Of a stretch of DNA of 13,020 bases, positions 1 to 6,933 are shown in pieces. The first letter of the stretch is position 1, and each line of letters starts with the position of its first letter. The stretch is from contig CAZBZV010000077.1 in assembly GCA_964496505.1 (NCBI GenBank), positions 1-13,020 of the forward strand, written 5' to 3'. The DNA is from JAABVY01 sp964496505 (GTDB lineage Bacteria; Zixibacteria; MSB-5A5; JAABVY01). A model generated the notes under the pieces. It did not search any database and was not told the origin of the DNA. It was given only the letters and a program-made list of their open reading frames with translations. The position numbers were made by a program, and so were the translations under genes.

Positions 1-16
1 TCACAACCACTCCGCG

Positions 17-92
17 TGTCATTCTGAGGGAACGAAGTGACCGAAGAATCTCTAACGATTCAAACAGATTCTTCGCTTCGCTCAGAATGACA
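17..92. repeat. Imperfect inverted repeat (dispersed palindromic-repeat type)
   Basis: The left arm begins TGTCATTCTGAG at 17-28 and the right arm ends with its exact complement CTCAGAATGACA at 81-92. The inner parts also pair: CGAAGAATCT at 42-51 against AGATTCTTCG at 66-75. The loop is 52-65. The left arm is 8 bases longer, as if GGAA (29-32) and TGAC (38-41) had been inserted before each CGAAG unit. From memory, TCATTCTGAG...GAAGAATCT palindromes are scattered between genes in many environmental bacterial genomes, so this is probably a non-coding dispersed repeat. It could also act as a hairpin at the end of a transcript entering from the left. Confidence 0.75.
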
Positions 93-214
93 TCCCAACA
101 GAATGCTCCTCAAAGAAACTTAATATTTCATACTCAGATGAATTGTGTTTAAAATAACTGATTAAAGATATAGGTTAATCTTTTTGGGCATTGTAATACT
201 GCGCAATGGATTGA

Positions 215-229
215 TTGAGTCCGACTCAA
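215..229. promoter_or_regulatory. Short palindrome, possible operator
   Basis: TTGAGT-CCG-ACTCAA is a perfect inverted repeat with 6-base arms and a 3-base centre. It lies about 30 bases upstream of the candidate tldD -35 box, where an activator could bind. A palindrome this short can occur by chance and no regulator is known from the window. Confidence 0.25.
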
Positions 230-258
230 AATCAGGAAAATGCCGCTCCAAATTCAGA

Positions 259-286
259 TTGACTTGAGGTTACATTTGAATAAATT
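259..286 (+). promoter_or_regulatory. Candidate promoter for tldD-tldE
   Basis: A TTGACT -35 (259-264, 5 of 6 to consensus) is followed after 16 bases by TAAATT (281-286, 4 of 6). The predicted start near 293 would give a leader of about 35 bases carrying the strong AAGGAGG site. The -10 is weak in an AT-rich stretch, so confidence is limited. Confidence 0.4.
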
Positions 287-317
287 AATAACTTTAAGCA
301 TCTCTCCAAATTCTCGG

Positions 318-324
318 AAGGAGG
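318..324 (+). promoter_or_regulatory. Ribosome binding site of tldD
   Basis: AAGGAGG lies 4 bases before the ATG at 329, close to a perfect Shine-Dalgarno. It fixes the tldD start and shows that this organism uses Shine-Dalgarno initiation, which makes the genes that lack one (smpB, the TonB receptor) stand out. Confidence 0.8.
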
Positions 325-328
325 ATAA

Positions 329-1771
329 ATGAAAGACAAGCTTTTAGAGGCAATTGATTATTTGAAATCCAAAGGGGTGCAATACGCCGATATAAGATTT
401 TCCCGGCAGGAGGTTGAATCTATAAAGGTCACCAATGAAAATGTAGATACACTTTCGCGCACTCTTGACCAGGGCTTTGGAATCAGGGTACTGGTTGACG
501 GCGCCTGGGGATTCGCATCATCATCAAAGCTGACCGCAGGCGAATTGAAAAAGGTGTCAAACCAGGCTTTGAAAATCGCGCAGGCATCAGCTATTACGAA
601 AAGAGAGGATGTTAAGCTGGACGAGGGCATGGTATATAACGACCATTATATAACTCCCTTCGAGAAAGACCCATTCAAGGTCAGGCTCTCGCGCAAAATA
701 AACATGCTGATGAAGATCAATCAGACCTTGCACAAGAAACCTGAGATCAAGATCGCCGAATCCTCGATGGCATTTTTTAAGACTAACAAAATTTTTGTCA
801 ACACCGACGGTTCTGTCATCGAGCAGGACCTTCTCGAATCCGGCGCCGGATACGCGGCCACTGCTGTTGAAGGAGGTGAGGTGCAAAGAAGATCGTTCCC
901 GAATTCGCATGGCGGTGATTTTATGACCGGCGGATTCGAGGTGATCGAGAATATGGGTCTGCAGAAAAACGCCAATCGTGTCCGTGAGGAGGCGATTCAA
1001 CTGCTGACTGCACCGCCGCTTCCGGCAGGCGAGGCCGATATTATAATCGGCGCCTCACAGATGGCATTGCAGATTCATGAATCCTGCGGCCATCCTACCG
1101 AGCTCGACCGTGTGCTCGGAACGGAGATTTCGCTGGCCGGAGGATCGTTCATTACGCTGGATAAAGTCGGTAATTTGCAGTATGGTTCGGATAAGGTCAC
1201 GATTGTACATGACGCCACCAGTCCCGGCGGACTGGGGACATTCGGATATGATGACGAAGGTGTGAAGGCACAGCGCATGCCATTGGTCGAAAACGGCCGT
1301 TTTGTGGGCTACCTCACTTCACGTGAAACCGCCGGGGTAGTCGGCCAGAACTCCAACGGTTGTATGCGTGCCGATGGATGGAACCGTATCCCGCTTATCA
1401 GGATGACCAATATCAACCTCGAACCGGGCGATTGGGAGCTGGATGATTTGATTGCCGATACCGAGGGCGGTTATTATGTTGATACCAATAAGAGCTGGTC
1501 AATCGACGATAAACGCCTGAACTTTCAGTTCGGTGTGGAGGCCGCCTGGGAAATTAAGAACGGCAAATTGAAGACGATGTACAAAAATCCGCTGTATACG
1601 GGCATAACGCCTCAGTTCTGGAATTCATGCGATGCGGTCTGCAACAAAAATCACTGGCAGATTTGGGGTGTGGCCAATTGCGGCAAGGGTGAGCCGATGC
1701 AGGTCGCTCATGTCGCCCACGGCACATCACCGGCAAGATTCAGAAATATACAGGTGGGGGTGAGCAAATGA
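329..1771 (+). CDS. tldD: TldD metalloprotease subunit
   Basis: This is the catalytic subunit of the TldD/TldE zinc protease. In E. coli the heterodimer clips unfolded peptides, matures microcin B17 and degrades the CcdA antitoxin, in the cytoplasm. The 480 residues match the family length. The HExxxH motif is present (H250, E251, H255 in HESCGH), and the C-terminal NCGKG motif supplies C451, the expected third zinc ligand. The N-terminal half holds the family's NTDGS-type segment around residue 162. There is no signal peptide. The start is set by a strong Shine-Dalgarno 4 bases upstream. The stop overlaps the tldE start (ATGA at 1768-1771), so the two subunits are translationally coupled. 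All catalytic residues are present and the gene appears intact. The in vivo substrate in this organism cannot be told from the sequence; no modified-peptide precursor lies nearby. Confidence 0.96.
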   Translation: MKDKLLEAIDYLKSKGVQYADIRFSRQEVESIKVTNENVDTLSRTLDQGFGIRVLVDGAWGFASSSKLTAGELKKVSNQALKIAQASAITKREDVKLDEGMVYNDHYITPFEKDPFKVRLSRKINMLMKINQTLHKKPEIKIAESSMAFFKTNKIFVNTDGSVIEQDLLESGAGYAATAVEGGEVQRRSFPNSHGGDFMTGGFEVIENMGLQKNANRVREEAIQLLTAPPLPAGEADIIIGASQMALQIHESCGHPTELDRVLGTEISLAGGSFITLDKVGNLQYGSDKVTIVHDATSPGGLGTFGYDDEGVKAQRMPLVENGRFVGYLTSRETAGVVGQNSNGCMRADGWNRIPLIRMTNINLEPGDWELDDLIADTEGGYYVDTNKSWSIDDKRLNFQFGVEAAWEIKNGKLKTMYKNPLYTGITPQFWNSCDAVCNKNHWQIWGVANCGKGEPMQVAHVAHGTSPARFRNIQVGVSK

Positions 1772-3120
1772 TAGGAAAAGATAAACTATATACGACGCTT
1801 GAAAAAGTAATGGCGAATTCAAAGGCCGATCAGATCGAGGCTGTCTTTCTGGGATCGTCAACCGGCCTGACTCGCTTTGCCAATTCGCATATACATCAGA
1901 ACGTTGCCGAAAACAATACCACTGTATACTTTCGCGTGGCAATCGGCAAAAAGCTGGGTGTAGCCTCGACAACTTCGATGTCATTGACCGATTTGAAGCG
2001 ATGTCTTCGAGCGGCAACCGACATAGCCAAACGTCAGGTGGAAAATCCGCATTTCAATAGATTCCCCGAACCGCAGGATTACCCCGAGGCTGAAACATAT
2101 TTCGAGAAGACCGCCAGGTTTTCCCCAAAACAGAGAGCTTCGAGGTTAAAGCGGATTTTCTCCAAGACAATTAGCAACAATCTCGATGCCGCCGGCGCCT
2201 TTACAACTGGTGAAGGGGAGGTTGCTGTTTTGAATTCCAACGGGCTCAGAGCCTATCAGCCCTATTCTACCGCCTCCGGCAATATCGTTATCATGGGGGA
2301 TGACTCATCCGGTTATGTGAATTTTGTATCGCACAACATAGACGATCTTGATTTTACGGCGCTCTCCAATACGGCCCTAAATAAATGCAAGAAATCCAAA
2401 AAACCGAAGGAAGTCGAACCGGGCATATACGAGGTGATACTTGAACCCGCAGCAGTAGCAAATCTTCTGGAATGGATGAATTTTATTGCCTTCGGCTCGA
2501 AAGCCTTCCAGGAGGAAACCTCCTGCCTTGCAGGAAGAGTGGGGAAGCAGATTATGGGCCAGAATATCAGCATCTATGATGACGCCTTAAACCCGGCCGG
2601 TATAGCCTTCCCGTTCGATCTGGAAGGCGTGGCCAAGAAAAAGGTCGATTTTGTCTCAGACGGTATTGCTAATGGCGTGGTCTACGATACGATATCCGCC
2701 AATAAGGAGAATAAGAGGTCTACCGGGCATGCTATTATGCCGGATGAATCGGGCGAGGGTGCGATGCCGATGAATGTCTTTATCAGGCCGGGCGATTCCT
2801 CACTGGAGCAGATGATTTCAAATGTCGAGTATGGCATACTGGTTACGAGATTTCATTATATTAACGGATATCTGGATACACGTAAAGCGCTAATGACCGG
2901 AATGACCCGTGACGGTACGTTTCTGATAAAAAACGGCAAGCTTTCAAGTGGTATTAAGAATCTGAGATTTACCGACAGCATGCTTGATGTTTTCTCACAT
3001 GTGGCCGAGATTTCAAGCGAATCGGTTTCGATTCCCGGTTGGTGGAATGCTCTGGGATGCAATCATGTGCCTGCAATGAGGGTTTCCGAGTTCAATTTCT
3101 CCGGTAAGACGGATTTTTAA
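1768..3120 (+). CDS. tldE: TldE/PmbA, non-catalytic partner of TldD
   Basis: This is the second subunit of the TldD/TldE protease (E. coli PmbA), which forms a heterodimer with TldD and helps shape the peptide channel. It is 450 residues, typical for PmbA. It has no HExxxH motif; the equivalent segment reads EPAAVANLLEWM (from about residue 228), as expected for the inactive partner. The C-terminal region with the NPLG-like NALGC stretch and PAMRVSEF ending fits the family. The ATG overlaps the tldD stop by 4 bases and is preceded by the purine-rich GGTGGGGGTGAG at 1753-1764, pointing to an operon with coupled translation and matched subunit amounts. I see no terminator right after the stop. 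Confidence 0.93.
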   Translation: MIGKDKLYTTLEKVMANSKADQIEAVFLGSSTGLTRFANSHIHQNVAENNTTVYFRVAIGKKLGVASTTSMSLTDLKRCLRAATDIAKRQVENPHFNRFPEPQDYPEAETYFEKTARFSPKQRASRLKRIFSKTISNNLDAAGAFTTGEGEVAVLNSNGLRAYQPYSTASGNIVIMGDDSSGYVNFVSHNIDDLDFTALSNTALNKCKKSKKPKEVEPGIYEVILEPAAVANLLEWMNFIAFGSKAFQEETSCLAGRVGKQIMGQNISIYDDALNPAGIAFPFDLEGVAKKKVDFVSDGIANGVVYDTISANKENKRSTGHAIMPDESGEGAMPMNVFIRPGDSSLEQMISNVEYGILVTRFHYINGYLDTRKALMTGMTRDGTFLIKNGKLSSGIKNLRFTDSMLDVFSHVAEISSESVSIPGWWNALGCNHVPAMRVSEFNFSGKTDF

Positions 3121-3182
3121 AATATCTGTAAGTGTATGTAGAACAGTCGTATAGGAGTTCAATTTAACAGCTTTGAAACATA

Positions 3183-3211
3183 TTGAGATCAATCCCGTAT
3201 CTTTTTATAAG
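3183..3211 (+). promoter_or_regulatory. Candidate promoter for the repeat protein
   Basis: TTGAGA (3183-3188) and TATAAG (3206-3211) are separated by exactly 17 bases. The predicted start near 3218 leaves a leader of only about 14 bases containing GGATGGG (3216-3222) as a possible ribosome site. This suggests the 719-residue gene is transcribed apart from tldDE, although no terminator is seen between them. Confidence 0.45.
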
Positions 3212-3231
3212 AAATGGATGGGAATTGACAA

Positions 3232-5391
3232 ATGAATATGTATGAAAGACAACATGGCGGATCAGGCATCAAAACGGCGGCTATAGTAATTTTGGCTGTC
3301 ATATGTTTCGGGGCTGTGACCCTGCATGGTGCGACTTATACCCTTTTTGACATGAAAGATTTTTCCTCCCAGGAACTGCGAATGCAGGCCTTTACTCTTA
3401 ATGAAGACTGTCAGCTTGACATCGATATAATAGGCGCGCGGCATAAAAATTCAGATCAGATGTATGCGTTAGGCTGGATTCTGGATTCGGACAACCGCGA
3501 GGTTGTCTGGTCAATGTCCGAGGAGGCTACGAGACGTCTTGAGGATGATCGCAAACTGCGCCGTTATAACGGCTGTATCAGGCTTAATAAAGGGGATTAC
3601 GAGGCTTACTATTTTGCGGGAAATCCTCTTCAAATGATTACGGGCTTCAGCTTAAAGGGAGATATTGAAGGTCTCGGCGATTTGCTGGATATTGTCGGCA
3701 ATGCTTTCGATGATGAGTTTTCGGAAGACGGCACCCTTTATTACAAACAAATGAAGAGGTTTAAGTTTGAATTGTCTTGCGAAAACGACAATTTTGTTGT
3801 CAGGGGTGATGATCCTCCAACACTTCCCAACCAGGTAATATCCCTCGTACGTCCCAGGAATTTGAACGATCAACGCGCCGGATTTACGGTAGATTCTCCT
3901 GTTGAGGTAAAGGTTTACGCGATCGGCGAGTACTCCGAACACAATGATGTTTTTATGGACGGCGCCAAAATTATCAATGCCCGTACCCGCGACAAGGTTT
4001 GGGCGATGGAAAGGTGGAATACCGACTGGAGCGGTGGGGCTTTGAAAAACCGCTGTTATCATGACGAGATCAGGCTCGATCCGGGTCATTATATCGTGCA
4101 TTACTGGACCGATGAATCTCATACATTCGATGACTGGAACAGTACGCCGCCCTATGATCCCTATTTCTGGGGGATTACGATAGCCGCTGCCTCGAATCGA
4201 TATGTGGATAATATTAAAGCTTCCGATATAGACGAGCGCAAAAAGACGATAGCCCAGATTATCAAGGTTACAGATGATGCTAACCTTGCCCGCGATTTCG
4301 AACTCAAGCGCGATATGAAGGTCAATGTCTATGCTATTGGAGAGGGCAAGAAGGGTTACATGTATGATTACGGCTGGATTAAAGACGCTGAGGATGATGA
4401 GACCATCTGGATAATGCGTGAAGAGCAGACCGATCATGCCGGCGGTGCAATCAAAAACCGGGTTTTTGACGGTATCCTTGAGCTAAAAAGCGGTAAATAT
4501 ACTCTGCGCTATAAGACCGATGGATCACATTCATACGGTTCCTGGAACTCAGCTCAGCCTTCCGACAGCCGTCATTACGGCATAACGCTTTTCGCTTATG
4601 AAGAGGATTACCGGCCCGATTTGGTTGAGGTCGGTCCTCTCAGAAATCTGCATGGAGGTGAGAGGACGGTTGCGCCTCCCGATTTCCATATGCATGTTCC
4701 GCCCGCGCCTGATCCTCAGGAGTTGCGTGAAATAATGGAAGTGCATAGGAAGCTGACCCATGAATATCTGGAAGAGCTTGATGTTTTACGCAGAGAAATG
4801 CGTGAATCCCCGGGCGATCTGGAAGCTATTGAGGAATTGAAAGAGGAAATCGAGGAAATACAGCAGGCCTACAGGGAAGACATCGCTGAACTCAAATCAG
4901 AATTCAATCGCCAGCATATAGAGTTCGAGAATAGAGAGCTGGATATACAAATGAAGATGCTCGAGAAGGAGCTTGAAAGTCTGGATAATATAAATTTCAT
5001 CGAGGTAAGTCCTTCAAGCGAATCCTCTGAATTCATTGTCCGTATCGGAGGAGTCGGAAATAACGCCAATCTCAAAACAACATTCCATCTCGACAAACCA
5101 ACCCGTGTCAGAATTCATGCTTTGGGTGAGGGATTGGATGGCAGAATGTACGATTATGGCTGGATAAAAAATAAGAATACCGATTCCGTAATCTGGGAGA
5201 TGACATTCAGGAAAACCGACCATGCCGGAGGCGCACTTAAAAACAGGCTGTATGACGGTGTCATTATGCTGGATGCGGGTACATACGAAGTCTTCTATGT
5301 CACCGATGATTCCCACTCATACGCTTCATGGAATGATTATGCACCACCGGAACCCACAAATTGGGGTATTTCACTGAGATTCGAGAAATAG
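3232..5391 (+). CDS. Exported four-repeat protein with coiled coil, unknown family
   Basis: I do not recognise this 719-residue protein. Residues 15-33 form a hydrophobic segment after a lysine, followed by LHGA, so it is probably a cleaved signal peptide (about A34) and the protein is periplasmic or secreted. Four related beta-type domains follow: about 52-131 (degenerate), 221-318, 356-455 and 617-718. Each good copy has an [AH][IL]GE-type strand, then in copies 3 and 4 MYDYGWI, an [IV]W(x)M segment, GGA[LI]KNR, then SH(S/T)xxxWN and (W/Y)GI(T/S). Between copies 3 and 4 lie a proline-rich linker (481-495) and a highly charged helical stretch (about 496-588), likely a coiled coil or helical hairpin broken at SPGDL (526-530). 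No catalytic motif is evident. The conserved Trp, His and Asp residues would suit ligand or surface binding, and the coil oligomerisation; both are inference. An alternative ATG lies at 3238. The gene ends at a strong terminator. Confidence 0.85.
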   Translation: MNMYERQHGGSGIKTAAIVILAVICFGAVTLHGATYTLFDMKDFSSQELRMQAFTLNEDCQLDIDIIGARHKNSDQMYALGWILDSDNREVVWSMSEEATRRLEDDRKLRRYNGCIRLNKGDYEAYYFAGNPLQMITGFSLKGDIEGLGDLLDIVGNAFDDEFSEDGTLYYKQMKRFKFELSCENDNFVVRGDDPPTLPNQVISLVRPRNLNDQRAGFTVDSPVEVKVYAIGEYSEHNDVFMDGAKIINARTRDKVWAMERWNTDWSGGALKNRCYHDEIRLDPGHYIVHYWTDESHTFDDWNSTPPYDPYFWGITIAAASNRYVDNIKASDIDERKKTIAQIIKVTDDANLARDFELKRDMKVNVYAIGEGKKGYMYDYGWIKDAEDDETIWIMREEQTDHAGGAIKNRVFDGILELKSGKYTLRYKTDGSHSYGSWNSAQPSDSRHYGITLFAYEEDYRPDLVEVGPLRNLHGGERTVAPPDFHMHVPPAPDPQELREIMEVHRKLTHEYLEELDVLRREMRESPGDLEAIEELKEEIEEIQQAYREDIAELKSEFNRQHIEFENRELDIQMKMLEKELESLDNINFIEVSPSSESSEFIVRIGGVGNNANLKTTFHLDKPTRVRIHALGEGLDGRMYDYGWIKNKNTDSVIWEMTFRKTDHAGGALKNRLYDGVIMLDAGTYEVFYVTDDSHSYASWNDYAPPEPTNWGISLRFEK
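3385..5385 (+). repeat. Four internal copies of an aromatic-rich domain
   Basis: In DNA terms the copies lie at about 3385-3624 (diverged), 3892-4185, 4297-4596 and 5080-5385. Copies 3 and 4 share MYDYGWIK, TDHAGGA[IL]KNR and SHSY..WN. Copy 2 keeps GGALKNR, ESHTFDDWN and WGIT. Copy 1 keeps only the GWI, W and glycine-turn frame. The matching 33-base segments at 4429-4461 and 5215-5247 differ at 6 bases that change only one residue (Ile to Leu). The duplication is therefore old and the protein sequence is under selection. The last two copies flank the coiled coil. Confidence 0.85.
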
Positions 5392-5414
5392 ATTTCATTG
5401 TTTTTCACCTAAAT

Positions 5415-5445
5415 AAAAAGGCCGCTCAATCGAGCGGCCTTTTTT
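5415..5445. terminator. Bidirectional rho-independent terminator
   Basis: GGCCGCTC (5420-5427) pairs perfectly with GAGCGGCC (5432-5439) around the 4-base loop AATC. The stem is flanked by AAAAA (5415-5419) and TTTTTT (5440-5445), so a T-run follows the hairpin on either strand. It sits 24 bases after the repeat-protein stop and 18 bases beyond the rdgB stop, ending both convergent transcripts. Confidence 0.93.
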
Positions 5446-5462
5446 CATACGTTATTCTTTAA

Positions 5463-6077
5463 CTATTCAGCAGGGACTTCTATTTCCAGCCGTTTTATCA
5501 ATAGCTCTCGTGCCCTGTTGATGGCGATTGCCCGGTGCGAAATCTTGTTTTTTTCTTCCGGGGGAAGCTCAGCGAAGGTTTTCTGATAAAATGGCAGGAA
5601 AAAGACCGGATCGTAGCCGAATCCCTGTTCGCCCCTGATTTCAGTCGTTATCTTCCCGGTTACCTTGCCCTGAACCAGCTCGATATCATCTTCGCCGAAG
5701 CAGATAGCAATGACACATCTGAAGGTGGCGGTACGTTCGTTTTCCGGCACGCCCTCGAGCTCTTTCAACAGCTTTCTGTTATTGTCCTCGAAACTGCATC
5801 CCTCTCCGGCGTAACGCGCCGACATTACTCCGGGTCTGCCTCCCAATGCAGGAACCTCAAGCCCGGAATCGTCGGCTATGGAGATAACATTTGTGGCTTC
5901 ATAGATGCCTTTGGCCTTCAGGATGGCATTTTCCTCAAGCGTTTTTCCTGTTTCCTCGATATCCGGGAAATTATTGAAATCCTTTTTGCTGAGAACCGAA
6001 ATCGGAAGGTCTCGCAGGATAAAGGAGATTTCCTCAATTTTATGCTCGTTGTTTGTTGCAAGTACTATCTGCTTCAT
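5463..6077 (-). CDS. rdgB: RdgB/HAM1 XTP/dITP pyrophosphatase
   Basis: This enzyme hydrolyses non-canonical purine triphosphates (XTP, dITP, ITP) to monophosphate and pyrophosphate, keeping deaminated bases out of DNA and RNA; it acts in the cytoplasm. The 204 residues fit the family. The signature elements are the N-terminal ATNNEHKIEE (residues 7-16) with the nucleotide-binding lysine, ETGKTLEENA (42-51), the catalytic ADDSGLEV (68-75, D70 as expected base), GFGYDPVF (152-159) and SHRA (180-183). AAGGAG (complement of 6083-6088) lies 5 bases before the ATG and supports the start. It is the last gene of the smpB-amidase-murI-rdgB operon, 29 bases after murI. In many genomes rph sits beside rdgB; here it does not. 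Confidence 0.96.
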   Translation of the reverse strand: MKQIVLATNNEHKIEEISFILRDLPISVLSKKDFNNFPDIEETGKTLEENAILKAKGIYEATNVISIADDSGLEVPALGGRPGVMSARYAGEGCSFEDNNRKLLKELEGVPENERTATFRCVIAICFGEDDIELVQGKVTGKITTEIRGEQGFGYDPVFFLPFYQKTFAELPPEEKNKISHRAIAINRARELLIKRLEIEVPAE

Positions 6078-6106
6078 TGCCGCTCCTTGTGAAGTACTTC
6101 TTTATC

Positions 6107-6925
6107 CTAATACTTGTTTATATCCACGCGAATTACATTCTGTATTTTGTCGCCCATGAAATGGCGGGCCACCTGATGGAATCGTTCCGGAAAATCGGAG
6201 ACGTAGAATTTATGCAGCACGCTGGCGGTCTTCTCCCTTAGTAGATTCATCTCGATTAACTTTTTATACACGACCTGTGCCGTTTCCTCGGCCGAGTCAA
6301 TGAGCACTATTTCCTTGCCCAAAACCTCATGGATAATATTCTTTAAAAGGGGATAGTGTGTACATCCCAGAATAAGCGTGTCGATACCGTTGGTTTTGAA
6401 AATCGAAAGATAGTCCTCGGCTACTTGCTTTGTCGCTTTTTTCTCCAGATAGCCTTCTTCCACCAGCGGTACGAACAGTGGACAGGCCATAGAGAAAACT
6501 TTGATCTTCGGATCGAGACGGTTTATTGTGCGGGCATAGGAATCCGAGGAAATAGTTCCCGCAGTGCCTATGATTCCGATTTTACCGTTTTTTGTGGCTC
6601 TCACCGCCGAAACTGCGCCCGGCTCGATCACGCCGATCATCTCAAGCTCATAATCCTTTTTGATCTCATCTAAGGCCTGGGCCGAGGCGGTATTGCAGGC
6701 GACCACGATTATCTTGACATTTTGCTCCAGAAGAAAATTCGTGTCCTGGCGTGAGAATTCGATGATGATATCCTTGGAACGCGGCCCGTAGGGAGTGCGT
6801 CCGGTGTCGCCGAAGTAGATTATATCCTCGTTGGGCAGGATTTTGAGCATCTCCTTGACCACCGTCAGGCCGCCCAGACCTGAGTCGAATATTCCTATCG
6901 GTTGTGAACTGTCGATATTTGCCAT
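6107..6925 (-). CDS. murI: Glutamate racemase MurI
   Basis: MurI interconverts L- and D-glutamate without a cofactor, supplying D-glutamate for peptidoglycan stem peptides in the cytoplasm. The 272 residues match the family. The two catalytic cysteines are in their usual settings: C77 in VACNTAS and C188 in LGCTHYPLL, with H190 beside the second. The substrate site motifs FDSGLGGLT (13-21) and DTGRTPYGPRS (40-50) are intact. There is no export signal. The start lies 8 bases after the amidase stop, with only a weak AGG-containing ribosome site, so translation probably depends on coupling to the upstream gene. Pairing with a peptidoglycan amidase puts two cell-wall functions in one transcript. 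Confidence 0.97.
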   Translation of the reverse strand: MANIDSSQPIGIFDSGLGGLTVVKEMLKILPNEDIIYFGDTGRTPYGPRSKDIIIEFSRQDTNFLLEQNVKIIVVACNTASAQALDEIKKDYELEMIGVIEPGAVSAVRATKNGKIGIIGTAGTISSDSYARTINRLDPKIKVFSMACPLFVPLVEEGYLEKKATKQVAEDYLSIFKTNGIDTLILGCTHYPLLKNIIHEVLGKEIVLIDSAEETAQVVYKKLIEMNLLREKTASVLHKFYVSDFPERFHQVARHFMGDKIQNVIRVDINKY

Positions 6926-6933
6926 ACGTTTTG

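Larger units (their letters stand above)
93..328. other. Non-coding leader region upstream of tldD
   Basis: With the repeat at 17-92 this completes a gene-free stretch of about 330 bases. It is AT-rich and I see no plausible small ORF, no RNA gene and no recognisable riboswitch. It holds a perfect 6+6 inverted repeat at 215-229, a candidate promoter at 259-286 and the tldD ribosome binding site at 318-324. Confidence 0.6.

Noticed and set aside
1..328. CRISPR array or small gene in the left gene-free region
   Set aside because: The only repeat is a single palindrome with no regular spacers, and no short frame has a ribosome site or coding character.
3652..4437. 261-codon minus-strand open frame inside the repeat-protein gene
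   Set aside because: It is a shadow of the plus-strand gene: no family features, no ribosome site, and the plus frame shows internal repeats conserved at protein level.
5535..6092. 185-codon plus-strand frame over rdgB
   Set aside because: It lies opposite a clear rdgB with all motifs; the translated product shows nothing recognisable.
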